Origin: a virus
IMG/VR virus record: IMGVR_UViG_3300037557_000074
Coordinates: 1-31,681 of that record
Reading direction: 5' to 3' (one strand)
Length of the DNA: 31,681 nucleotides
A program made the translations under genes and the position numbers. Shown here piece by piece: positions 8,294-16,117 of this stretch. The notes beneath the pieces are model-generated. The model was not told the DNA's origin. It worked only from the letters and a program-made list of their open reading frames with translations, and searched no databases. Positions within the stretch are counted from its first letter, which is position 1. Each line of letters opens with the position of its first letter.

Positions 8294-9079
8294 ATGAATC
8301 AACAAATAATGGATGCTGTAAAAGTATCTAAACAAGCCCAAAGGAATTGGGACTTATCCAAGACAATTCCACAGGAAGATTTAGACGCATTAATATATGC
8401 TGCTCAAAATTCTCCTAAGAAACAAATGGAAACTCATTTTGCTTTACATGTTTTCACTGACCCTGAAAAGATAAGAGCAATATATGATAACACTAAAAAG
8501 TTTTCTTTATTTCCTGTATCGGAAACTTCAGAAGTAGATGGTTACGATGGCAGTGATTTTCATAATCCCGGTATGTTTGAAGATAGGGACGGTGAGTTTT
8601 GGCAAAACGATGAATACTCTGTAAAAAATTCTCAGATATTATCAAATGCTATATTTGTATATACTGAAGATCGTCGTACAGTAAGAGGTGGTACCCACTT
8701 CATGGCTCAAGAGAATGGAGCATCACCAAATATTTTATCAATTTATGAAGAGCAAATAGATTTCTCAATTGGAATTTCAGTTGGTCAATTAATACTTTCA
8801 GCAGCGATGATGGGATATAAAACTGGAATATGTTCAGCACTTGACTCCGATCCAATATCTGAAATATTAGGTAAGAGAGCAGATGGTAAACTTATGAATG
8901 CTAAACTTATTATTGGCGTTGGATATCCTAATGAAGGAGTTGATAGGAGATTACATGCAGAAACTTTAAATAAAGATATACCCTTTGATGATCGTCGTAC
9001 AGGTGAACTAGATGGTAAGTATCGTTTCCCTACATTTGACGGTGTAACAGATGTATATTTAAATGGAACGCTTGTATAA
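8294..9079 (+). CDS. Nitroreductase-fold flavoprotein-like protein (second)
   Basis: A 261-residue protein with a strong ribosome site (AAGGAG, 7 bases before the ATG). Residues about 10-50 (QRNWDLS, then ALIYAAQNSPKKQMETHFAL) match the nitroreductase opening, in which an Arg-containing strand is followed by a helix and an A-x-x-x-P/S-P-x-x-Q/N segment. DFSIGISVGQLILSAAMMGYK near 152-172 matches the family's long dimer helix, followed by a Gly-rich KTGIC turn, and KLIIGVGYPNEG near 200-211 matches the closing strand that precedes a Gly-x-P motif. It is only distantly similar to the nitroreductase at 3931, so the two probably have different substrates or roles. It follows two radical SAM genes and overlaps the next gene by one base (TAATG). 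Confidence 0.75.
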   Translation: MNQQIMDAVKVSKQAQRNWDLSKTIPQEDLDALIYAAQNSPKKQMETHFALHVFTDPEKIRAIYDNTKKFSLFPVSETSEVDGYDGSDFHNPGMFEDRDGEFWQNDEYSVKNSQILSNAIFVYTEDRRTVRGGTHFMAQENGASPNILSIYEEQIDFSIGISVGQLILSAAMMGYKTGICSALDSDPISEILGKRADGKLMNAKLIIGVGYPNEGVDRRLHAETLNKDIPFDDRRTGELDGKYRFPTFDGVTDVYLNGTLV

Positions 9080-9474
9080 TGAGTTCGTCAGAAGCAGCAA
9101 TGAATAAACAGAAGGAAGATCAAGAACAAGAACTTGATATAGGTGAATTTAAATTAGAGATTAAACCTAGATGTTTAACTTTTAATCCGAAGTCTTATCA
9201 TAAACCTGCTGCTTATACATCTGATGGCTTTATGCTTCCATGCTGTTGGTTAGACGATCCAAAGAATGACTTTGGTGTAGAATATTTTGGATTAAAAGAT
9301 GAACACCTTCGAGTAAAGAATGTTGATTCAATAGCAGACATATTTAAATCAGAGGAATGGGATTTTTTCTTTCATACATTACTGCATGACCAAAGACATG
9401 CAATGAAGCATTGTAAATATAAGTGTGGTAACCTAAGGAAAGATAATAATTTATACTTAACAGAAACTATATAA
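9079..9474 (+). CDS. Stand-alone SPASM/twitch-like auxiliary Fe-S domain protein
   Basis: A 131-residue protein with no radical SAM core. It has C32, C55/C56, C112 and C116, with DGFMLPCCWLDD at 49-60 and a W/F-rich segment (SEEWDFFFH) before the last pair. The same pattern and spacing occur in the C-terminal domain of the fused enzyme at 11902 (C258, C277/C278, C335, C339), so this is a separated auxiliary-cluster domain. It begins on the stop of the nitroreductase gene (TAATG) and ends on the start of the radical SAM core gene in the same way, which suggests equal expression and a two-protein enzyme. An internal ATG at residue 8 is a possible alternative start. Confidence 0.7.
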   Translation: MSSSEAAMNKQKEDQEQELDIGEFKLEIKPRCLTFNPKSYHKPAAYTSDGFMLPCCWLDDPKNDFGVEYFGLKDEHLRVKNVDSIADIFKSEEWDFFFHTLLHDQRHAMKHCKYKCGNLRKDNNLYLTETI

Positions 9475-10247
9475 TGAGATTTTCAGAACTACAATCCGAT
9501 GATCGGATAGCCGATTGGTATACAACAAATGAAGTATGGGGCTCACCTAATATTGATTCATCTCATAGATGTATCTTAAGGTGTCCACAATGTCTTCGCC
9601 AAAAGGTAGAAGGTGGACCACGTATTAAAAGAGCATTTGATTTAGAGCCAAAAGAATTTCAAAAGCTATTAGATTACTATCAACACTGCATAACATTCTG
9701 TGGACAAATATCAGACCCAATCTATAATCCCCATTTTATGGAATTCCTAAGAATGCTAGATGGAACTGGTCGTGGTGTAAGGATTGCTACTTGTGGTCAG
9801 TCTCATAAAATTCATACTCAAGCTTGGTGGGAAGAAGCATTTACTTATGGTATGAATGAGTTCGCTTGGTACTTTGGTGTAGATGGAATAGATCAGAAGA
9901 GTGCATTGTATCGTATTGGTTCTAACTTTGATGAAGTATGGGATAAGATGCGATTAGGTAAATCAATGGGTGTTGCTATTGTTTGGCAATATATTGTGTT
10001 TGGTTATAATGAACATGAAATTGAAAGAGCAAAAGAGATGGCTGAGGAAGAAGGCTTTACTTTATTGTTAGTTAAAACAAATAGAGGATTCGATGCTAAA
10101 GCAAGAAACATACGTAGTAGTATGAAAGACATCTATAGTAATTTTCCAGCACCAAGTAAAGAAAACACTGTTAAGAAAATTAAGAATGAAGAATATTTTA
10201 ATGTCACTAAAGAACTAGAGACTTGGAGAAATACAAGGAATACATAA
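9474..10247 (+). CDS. Radical SAM core protein lacking its own auxiliary domain
   Basis: A 257-residue radical SAM protein. C33-x3-C37-x2-C40 (CILRCPQC) binds the 4Fe-4S cluster. FCGQISDPIYNPHF near 65-78 corresponds to the SAM-contact region and aligns with FCGNLSDPIYHPDF of the enzyme at 11902. No C-terminal cysteine domain is present; the missing part matches the separate 131-residue gene directly upstream, so the two probably form one working enzyme. The strand GVDGIDQ near 136-142 is in the normal barrel position. It is joined to both neighbours by TAATG overlaps. The substrate is unknown. Confidence 0.85.
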   Translation: MRFSELQSDDRIADWYTTNEVWGSPNIDSSHRCILRCPQCLRQKVEGGPRIKRAFDLEPKEFQKLLDYYQHCITFCGQISDPIYNPHFMEFLRMLDGTGRGVRIATCGQSHKIHTQAWWEEAFTYGMNEFAWYFGVDGIDQKSALYRIGSNFDEVWDKMRLGKSMGVAIVWQYIVFGYNEHEIERAKEMAEEEGFTLLLVKTNRGFDAKARNIRSSMKDIYSNFPAPSKENTVKKIKNEEYFNVTKELETWRNTRNT

Positions 10248-11113
10248 TGAAAATAACATATAATAATATAACAATACCTTTTTTCGATATTAAAGAACTT
10301 AAAAAATTAGATGATGTTAAACTTGATAAGAATGGTTTACCCTGTCAAGTTGTAGTTTCATTATCAGGGGGATGTGATTCTGCATCAGCTTTATATCTTT
10401 GCTTAAAATATTTTCCAGATATTGAATGGATACCATATACATGTAGAGATTTAAATGCTCCAGGCGATGCTGATTCAGCTATTATGTTTATTGAGAAATA
10501 TCAAAAATTATTTCCTCACGCTAATTTAAAAGATATACAAGTATTCGAATTTGATGACAAAGACCCTAAACATTTCGCTGATGCTAGATATTGTATAAAA
10601 CATTATGATAGATATAAAGACATGACACTTATTGGAATGGTAAAGATATTATTAATAGATAGAATCACAAGAGCTCTTATGTTAAAATATGACCAGCCTT
10701 TACGATTTGACGGTATGTCAAAAAATCCATCTGAAGAAGATATGATTAAAGATGGATTCTTAGAGTGGAGTGAACCACGACGAACACATGAAGATAACTG
10801 GCCAACATGTTTCAATCAAGTATATCAACCATTTATTAATGTTGATAAAAAGTTTATTGCCGATATATATTTTTCACATGAATTTTTACTTAAAGAAATT
10901 TATCCACATACTAAATCATGCACTGGGACAGCATGGGCTACACAAGGCTTTACAAGAGTATGTGGTAAATGTTTCTGGTGTCATGAAAGAAGATGGGCAT
11001 TTGGCGAAAAATTATATCCATTAAATCATTTAACAGATGTAGGAAAACCACCTCCTGGTTATAATGGAACTTTAAAAACTTATAATGATTATGAAGAAAA
11101 AATTAATAGTTAG
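10247..11113 (+). CDS. PP-loop ATPase, QueC-like
   Basis: A 288-residue protein starting at ATG 10247 (AAGGA at 10235-10239 lies 7 bases upstream); a TTG at 10223 would add 8 residues. SGGCDS at 40-45 is the PP-loop of adenylating ATP pyrophosphatases. C225, C239-x2-C242-x2-C245 followed by Glu-Arg-Arg and AFG resembles the zinc site and following Arg/Ala-Phe of QueC, which makes preQ0. The overall sequence is otherwise diverged and no other 7-deazaguanine gene is present here, so preQ0 synthesis is not claimed. The chemistry expected is ATP activation of a carboxyl or carbonyl group followed by attack of a nitrogen or sulfur donor. It sits between a radical SAM enzyme and an SGNH-like gene. 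Confidence 0.8.
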   Translation: MKITYNNITIPFFDIKELKKLDDVKLDKNGLPCQVVVSLSGGCDSASALYLCLKYFPDIEWIPYTCRDLNAPGDADSAIMFIEKYQKLFPHANLKDIQVFEFDDKDPKHFADARYCIKHYDRYKDMTLIGMVKILLIDRITRALMLKYDQPLRFDGMSKNPSEEDMIKDGFLEWSEPRRTHEDNWPTCFNQVYQPFINVDKKFIADIYFSHEFLLKEIYPHTKSCTGTAWATQGFTRVCGKCFWCHERRWAFGEKLYPLNHLTDVGKPPPGYNGTLKTYNDYEEKINS

Positions 11114-11915
11114 TGGTGATAGTGTTTCAGACTTAGAATTTAGGTCTTCAGCACATCCTGAAATAGATACGTCTTGGCCTAAGTGGCCAGAGTATGTAGC
11201 TAAACATTTAGATATGGAATTAGTTTGCTTAGCTAGAGGTGGACAAGGGAATACGTTTGTATACTCAACATTATTAGATAAAATTACTACAACACCTAAA
11301 GAAGAAATAGGTTTAGTTATAGCTGGTTGGAGTCAAGCTCATAGAAGAGATTGGCAAGTCTTTAAAGGAGATCCTGGCTTTCATCCAACAGACAGCATCT
11401 CTAGACAATTTTTTCAGAAACATTCATGGGTGTCTAATATTAATGACATGAGAGATCATAAGAACAATATAGAAAGTCATACACAAAAAAGTTTAAGAGA
11501 GATGTATAGCTTTCAAATACTTTGTGAAAGATATGATTTACCATATTTACAATTTCAAACTGGACATTTATTTGAAGATTGGTGGAATAATAAACAGTTC
11601 CATTTTCAAAATGATCAAGACAAGCTTGATGGTTTGAAAACCAATCGTCATCAGAAAACAAAAGTTAAAAAATCAATTAGAAGATGTTTAGATATTATAC
11701 TATCTTATGAAAACATTATAGATACTAATAGATTTATAGGATGGCCACTATCATATAACATAGGTGGTTTTGATTTAGAGAATAAAATAATAGGTGATAG
11801 TCAAAAACAAAAAGCACAAAGAGGATTATATATATCAGAAAAAGACTACCACCCTAATAGATTAGGACAAAAAGCAATCGGAGAATATATAATAGAATTT
11901 TATGAAAACTTATGA
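11085..11915 (+). CDS. SGNH/GDSL hydrolase-like protein
   Basis: A 276-residue protein; ATG 11091 is an equally good start. Block I is SGDSVSD with the candidate nucleophile S13. Block II is RGGQGN at 51-56. Block V is DYHPNR with D254 and H256. The usual block III Gly-x-Asn-Asp is replaced by GWSQ at 81-84, which is also seen in the paralogue at 12972. SGNH proteins remove or transfer acyl groups on sugars and lipids, and some are acyltransferases. It overlaps the PP-loop gene by 29 bp and the next radical SAM gene by 14 bp. A role in acylating or deacylating the cluster's product is inference. Confidence 0.7.
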   Translation: MIMKKKLIVSGDSVSDLEFRSSAHPEIDTSWPKWPEYVAKHLDMELVCLARGGQGNTFVYSTLLDKITTTPKEEIGLVIAGWSQAHRRDWQVFKGDPGFHPTDSISRQFFQKHSWVSNINDMRDHKNNIESHTQKSLREMYSFQILCERYDLPYLQFQTGHLFEDWWNNKQFHFQNDQDKLDGLKTNRHQKTKVKKSIRRCLDIILSYENIIDTNRFIGWPLSYNIGGFDLENKIIGDSQKQKAQRGLYISEKDYHPNRLGQKAIGEYIIEFYENL

Positions 11916-12975
11916 AGATATAAATTGGCTTCTTGATAACGAATTAAATTTCGAAGCAGGCATTGGTTGTAGATTACGATGTGGTGGGTGTATGATGCGT
12001 TTTCAAATGAAACCTGGTAGTCCGGAATATAAATCACAAGCTTGGGACCGTAGATATAATATTCCATTTGAAAAATATAAAGTTATATTTGATGTCTTTA
12101 ATATGGTACAATTCTGTGGAAACTTATCAGATCCAATCTATCATCCGGATTTTATAAAGACATTAAAGTATTTGAAAGGTAGAAAGATGAGAGTTCGTTT
12201 CCATACTAATGGTAGTGGCAAAACAATGGAATGGTGGAAAGATGTTTTCAAAATTTGTCAAGGTGAAAAAAAATGGAAATGGATATTTGCTTTAGATGGT
12301 TTACCAGAAGAATCTCATAAATATAGAGAAAACCAAAATGGCAAACAGGTTTGGGAAATAATGAAGCTTGCTAAAGAGATGCAGATGTATATTGAGTGGC
12401 AATGGATAGTATTTAAATATAATCAATACCATATTGACGAAGGTAAGCTTATGGCTGCGCAATATGGAATACCTTTTCAGGAAATGCATTCATCTCGATG
12501 GGTAGATGATAGATGGAAAGGTGCAAAAGATATGAGAGTATATGAACCATCTTCTGAACATAGAACAGACCAAAGACAAGACCATATAGAAATACCTATT
12601 AAGATTGGAAGAAGTGTTGGTGCTATGGAAGTTTATAGGCCTACTATTAATGAATTTGAAATAGACGCTGACTGTTTAGCTAAATTAAGAAAAGATATAA
12701 TGTTTAATAGTATGGGATATTTTATTCCATGTTGTGAGAAAGACCAATGGGTAGAGTCAATGGAGAAACGTGGATTTTATCAAAAAAAATTTCATATAGA
12801 TAATCTTCATACTGCTGAAGATATTAAAGATGTTTTTATGAGTGATACTTGGCAAAATTTTTATAAAGGATTAGGTGATGACCCTATGAATGCTCCTAGA
12901 CAATGTAAAACTTTTTGTGGTAAGAGTAATTTTCATAAAGACAATATGGGTGGAGACGGTAAAGGCTTTGTATGA
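11902..12975 (+). CDS. Radical SAM enzyme with C-terminal SPASM/twitch-like domain
   Basis: A 357-residue protein. The core has C23-x3-C27-x2-C30 (CRLRCGGC) and FCGNLSDPIYHPDF near 73-86. The C-terminal domain carries C258, C277/C278, C335 and C339, the same spacing as the free-standing protein at 9079. It is thus the fused version of the split pair at 9079-10247, with the domain after the core as in classical SPASM enzymes. It is set between two SGNH-like genes and overlaps both. Which substrate it activates is unknown; SPASM enzymes commonly modify peptides, sugars or small alcohols. Confidence 0.88.
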   Translation: MKTYEDINWLLDNELNFEAGIGCRLRCGGCMMRFQMKPGSPEYKSQAWDRRYNIPFEKYKVIFDVFNMVQFCGNLSDPIYHPDFIKTLKYLKGRKMRVRFHTNGSGKTMEWWKDVFKICQGEKKWKWIFALDGLPEESHKYRENQNGKQVWEIMKLAKEMQMYIEWQWIVFKYNQYHIDEGKLMAAQYGIPFQEMHSSRWVDDRWKGAKDMRVYEPSSEHRTDQRQDHIEIPIKIGRSVGAMEVYRPTINEFEIDADCLAKLRKDIMFNSMGYFIPCCEKDQWVESMEKRGFYQKKFHIDNLHTAEDIKDVFMSDTWQNFYKGLGDDPMNAPRQCKTFCGKSNFHKDNMGGDGKGFV

Positions 12976-13874
12976 ATTATGAAGAAAATAAAAAATTTCT
13001 TAAAAAGTATGGAGACGTAAAAAAGAATATTCCATTTACAAATCCAAATATAACGTTTAAGTCAAACAAAAAAATATTAATAGTAGGTGGTGATAGTTGG
13101 AGTGATAAAACTTTTAGATCTTCTTGTTACCCAGACATGGATGTATCATGGCCTAAGTGGCCTGAGCTATTAGCAAAAAAATGGAATATGGAAATTATTA
13201 ATTTATCTAGAGGTGGTCAAGGGAATGAGTTTATTTACTCAGCAATACAAGATACAATAATGAATATTGAAGACAAATCTAAAATAGGAATGGTTATAGG
13301 TTCATGGTCACAAGTTAGTAGATATGATTATCAGATAACTGAAGGTCATGCAGAATGGGCTCATACTAATGCTAGATATAGTTGGTGGAGTGAAAGAGTA
13401 CAACCAGCTGGTGACTTAATGGGTTGGTTACGTAAAAGTATTAGAAATTTTTTAGGATTACAAATAATGTGTGAAAGGTATGACATACCATATATGCAAT
13501 TTTGTATGGTACATCCATATAGAAATTTCTTAAATGGATTAAAGCCTACAGAAGGGGAAGTATTTCTTGAAGGATTAGACTGGGAAAAAGATGCAATGAA
13601 ATATCCAGGTAATAAACAAAAAGATGAAAAAAATATTTTAAGAATACTTAGTGAACATGAACATCTTATTGATATTGAAAAATTTATAGGTTGGCCAATG
13701 GCAAGCGAGCTTGGAGGGTTTATACTTAATAATGCAATTTTAGGTAAAGCGAAAAAAGACAAATTACCTTGGATTATAGATGAGTTAGACGAGCACCCTA
13801 ATGCTAAAGGGCAAGTGAAATTAATGGAATGGATAAAAACAAAAGCGGAGAATATTTATGACGGGTTGGGATAG
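12972..13874 (+). CDS. SGNH/GDSL hydrolase-like protein (paralogue)
   Basis: A 300-residue protein with about 35 residues more at the N-terminus than the paralogue at 11085. GGDSWSD holds the candidate nucleophile S42, followed by RSSCYPDMDVSWPKWPE, nearly the same as the other copy. RGGQGN is block II, GSWSQ replaces the usual Gly-x-Asn-Asp of block III, and DEHPNA near the C-terminus is block V. The two SGNH proteins share one unusual set of blocks and so form a distinct subfamily. It starts on the stop of the preceding radical SAM gene (ATGA) and overlaps the aminotransferase start by 17 bp. Acyl hydrolase or acyltransferase activity is inference. Confidence 0.72.
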   Translation: MNYEENKKFLKKYGDVKKNIPFTNPNITFKSNKKILIVGGDSWSDKTFRSSCYPDMDVSWPKWPELLAKKWNMEIINLSRGGQGNEFIYSAIQDTIMNIEDKSKIGMVIGSWSQVSRYDYQITEGHAEWAHTNARYSWWSERVQPAGDLMGWLRKSIRNFLGLQIMCERYDIPYMQFCMVHPYRNFLNGLKPTEGEVFLEGLDWEKDAMKYPGNKQKDEKNILRILSEHEHLIDIEKFIGWPMASELGGFILNNAILGKAKKDKLPWIIDELDEHPNAKGQVKLMEWIKTKAENIYDGLG

Positions 13875-14916
13875 AGAATATTTAGAAAACAAAGAAGAGT
13901 ATTTAAAACTCTTTGATAGCGTAATGCAAAAAGAACAAGAAAGAAATATAGAATTTCTTGAGAAGAGTTTAAAAGAATTAACTGGTAGAAAGTTTGCAGT
14001 TGCTTGTGCTAGTGGAACAGATGCTTTAACATTTTCTTTATTAAGTTTAGGTCTTAAACCTGATGATGAAGTATTAGTGACTAGCTTCTCTTGGATATCA
14101 TCAGCATCATGTGTATCATTAGCTGGTGCCACACCAGTATTTTGTGATGTAGATTTACATACATATCACATATCACTTGAAAGTATTGAAGAGATGGTGA
14201 GTGATAAAACAAAAGCAATTGTATATCCATTTCTATTTGGAAGTATATCTGACACTGCAGAAATACAAGAGTACTGTAAGCAAAACAATATTGTCTTTAT
14301 TGAAGATGCTTGCCAAGCGTTAGGTTCTAATTACAATGGATGGATAGCAGGTAACATAGGAGATATTAGTACATTTAGTTTTAATGCTAATAAACAAGTT
14401 GCTGGTATTGCTGGAGGTGGTGCTATACTTACAGACGATAAAAAACAAGCGGTGTTATTTAGAAAATTAAGAAAGCATGGTGAGCATGAAGTATTAGGAT
14501 ATAATTCTAAGATGCTTGGTATGAATGCTGAGTTTATTAATTTTAGATTAGGGAAGATGGATAAGTGGAATTTCCAAAGACAGGTTATTGCTGAAACATA
14601 TGATGAAGCATTTAAAGATTTGCCAGTTCATATACAAAAACCTGATGTTGGATTAAATCATACTTACCATAAATATGTTATAAGGTTTGAGACTAAAGAG
14701 TTAAGAGATAAAATAAAAGATAGAATAAAAGAATCAGGAATACATTATCCTAAACCTATTCCTGAACATCCAATGTATGAAACTCTTATACATAGAAGTA
14801 ATGGATGTAAAAATTCAAAACAGATATGTGATACAATATTAACATTACCAATGAATCCATATTTAGAAGATGAAGAAATAGAAGAAGTTATTAATATAAT
14901 TTTAATGTCAGTATGA
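13858..14916 (+). CDS. DegT/DnrJ/EryC1/StrS-type PLP aminotransferase
   Basis: A 352-residue protein with a good ribosome site (GGAG at 13847-13850, 7 bases from ATG). SGTDA at 52-56 binds the PLP phosphate; D150 and Q153 in IEDACQALGS are the family's pyridine-N and ring contacts; K179 in FSFNANKQ is the PLP lysine. These enzymes put an amino group on keto-sugars (NDP-linked) or on related cyclic ketones. It is complete in length. In this cluster it points to an amino-sugar or aminocyclitol step. It ends in an ATGA overlap with the next gene. The exact substrate cannot be told from sequence. Confidence 0.9.
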   Translation: MTGWDREYLENKEEYLKLFDSVMQKEQERNIEFLEKSLKELTGRKFAVACASGTDALTFSLLSLGLKPDDEVLVTSFSWISSASCVSLAGATPVFCDVDLHTYHISLESIEEMVSDKTKAIVYPFLFGSISDTAEIQEYCKQNNIVFIEDACQALGSNYNGWIAGNIGDISTFSFNANKQVAGIAGGGAILTDDKKQAVLFRKLRKHGEHEVLGYNSKMLGMNAEFINFRLGKMDKWNFQRQVIAETYDEAFKDLPVHIQKPDVGLNHTYHKYVIRFETKELRDKIKDRIKESGIHYPKPIPEHPMYETLIHRSNGCKNSKQICDTILTLPMNPYLEDEEIEEVINIILMSV

Positions 14917-15281
14917 TAGAAGTAGTAAACAATATACTTGTTCAAATAGATGCTGAAGGCAATATGATTTCTATCGATGATAAGTACCAGCAACTATATC
15001 TTAATATGCAAAAAATATTAGGTGATAAGTGTTCGCTTGAATATGAAGCTGGTGCTAGAGAAGTTGAAGATATATATTATTACTTAGTAGAAAAAATATA
15101 TGAGTTACCTACATACGCGTGGGATGCTGAATTTAAAGATGGGCCTAAGCAAAAATTAAATTCAGCATTTAATAAATTTATTCATAATAAAATCTTGTGG
15201 AAAACTCAAGAACCGTATTGGAACAATTACTTCTCAGATGCAAAAAATCTTAGACAAAGCAATGGTAAATTTTTAGTATGA
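14913..15281 (+). CDS. Unknown protein
   Basis: A 122-residue protein that I do not recognise. It is rich in Tyr, Trp, Glu and Lys, with no cysteine motif, signal peptide or membrane helix; predicted mostly helical. It is joined by ATGA overlaps to the aminotransferase before it and the radical SAM gene after it, so it is likely expressed with them. It could be a small partner protein of either. It is too long and lacks the Gly/Cys/core features that would suggest a peptide precursor. Confidence 0.6.
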   Translation: MIEVVNNILVQIDAEGNMISIDDKYQQLYLNMQKILGDKCSLEYEAGAREVEDIYYYLVEKIYELPTYAWDAEFKDGPKQKLNSAFNKFIHNKILWKTQEPYWNNYFSDAKNLRQSNGKFLV

Positions 15282-16117
15282 TAGATTTAAAAGACGTTCA
15301 AAATAATTATTTAGCAATAGACTTCTTTTTGTCAATGTCTTGTAATAAGGATTGTCATTATTGTACTAGCTATACTTTGGAACAAAGGAACCTAACAGTT
15401 GATATGGAGTTCTTAAAGAGAACATTATATTATTTAAGAAACTATAAAACAAGATGTAACATACTTGGTGGTGAACCTGGATTAATAAAAAATTTACCTG
15501 AAGTTATTGAAGAAATTAAAAGTAATCCTAATCATGTATGTGAGGTATTATCTAACTCAACAGTAAGGAGAAGGTACCCAAAAGTATTAACAGATCCTGA
15601 TATAATATATGTTGAGCATTTCATATTAGATTTTTATGAACATGAAATAACTTATTTGGGCCCTAGGTCATATGAGTTCCATCAAGAGAATGATATGAAT
15701 AATTATAACTTAGTGATTAAGACACCTAACTTTGAGAAGTATAAACATCTATATCCTGAAGAGATGAAAAAATTAGATAATAAGAATACATTATGGAAAG
15801 AGTTTAATGGTAGGTCTCCTAATTTTTCTGAGATACAATTAAATCCTCAAGCAGCCGAGATAGATAGGAAGATGTGTGCAGCATTCCCTATGGTACCTGT
15901 TATTAATTTTGAGAATCAAAACTTGGTACATTGTAGTAAGAAGTTTGCAAACAATGCTATCACCTCTAAAGAATTTGAAATTACTCAAGAGAATGTAGAT
16001 AAGATGATGAACTTCAGATTATTTAAATATGAAAACTATTGTGTAACCTGTACAGAATACGTACAACCTAAAGGACACTTCCCATTAAAAAAATACGCGA
16101 GCATATTACTTGAATGA
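15278..16117 (+). CDS. Radical SAM enzyme with C-terminal cysteine domain
   Basis: A 279-residue protein. C22-x3-C26-x2-C29 (CNKDCHYC) is the 4Fe-4S motif, and LGGEPG at 63-68 is the SAM-binding turn. Cysteines C200, C219, C255 and C258 in the last third suggest an auxiliary Fe-S site after the core. It is shorter than the three large radical SAM paralogues and lacks their GTKWEM C-terminal signature, so it is a separate lineage. It starts on the stop of the unknown 122-residue gene and ends on the start of the carbamoyltransferase (ATGA). The substrate is unknown. Confidence 0.85.
   Translation: MIDLKDVQNNYLAIDFFLSMSCNKDCHYCTSYTLEQRNLTVDMEFLKRTLYYLRNYKTRCNILGGEPGLIKNLPEVIEEIKSNPNHVCEVLSNSTVRRRYPKVLTDPDIIYVEHFILDFYEHEITYLGPRSYEFHQENDMNNYNLVIKTPNFEKYKHLYPEEMKKLDNKNTLWKEFNGRSPNFSEIQLNPQAAEIDRKMCAAFPMVPVINFENQNLVHCSKKFANNAITSKEFEITQENVDKMMNFRLFKYENYCVTCTEYVQPKGHFPLKKYASILLE

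Noticed and set aside
14913-15281. Peptide precursor for the radical SAM enzymes
   Set aside because: The 122-residue protein has no leader-core look and no run of modifiable residues, and no other short peptide gene is found beside the radical SAM genes.
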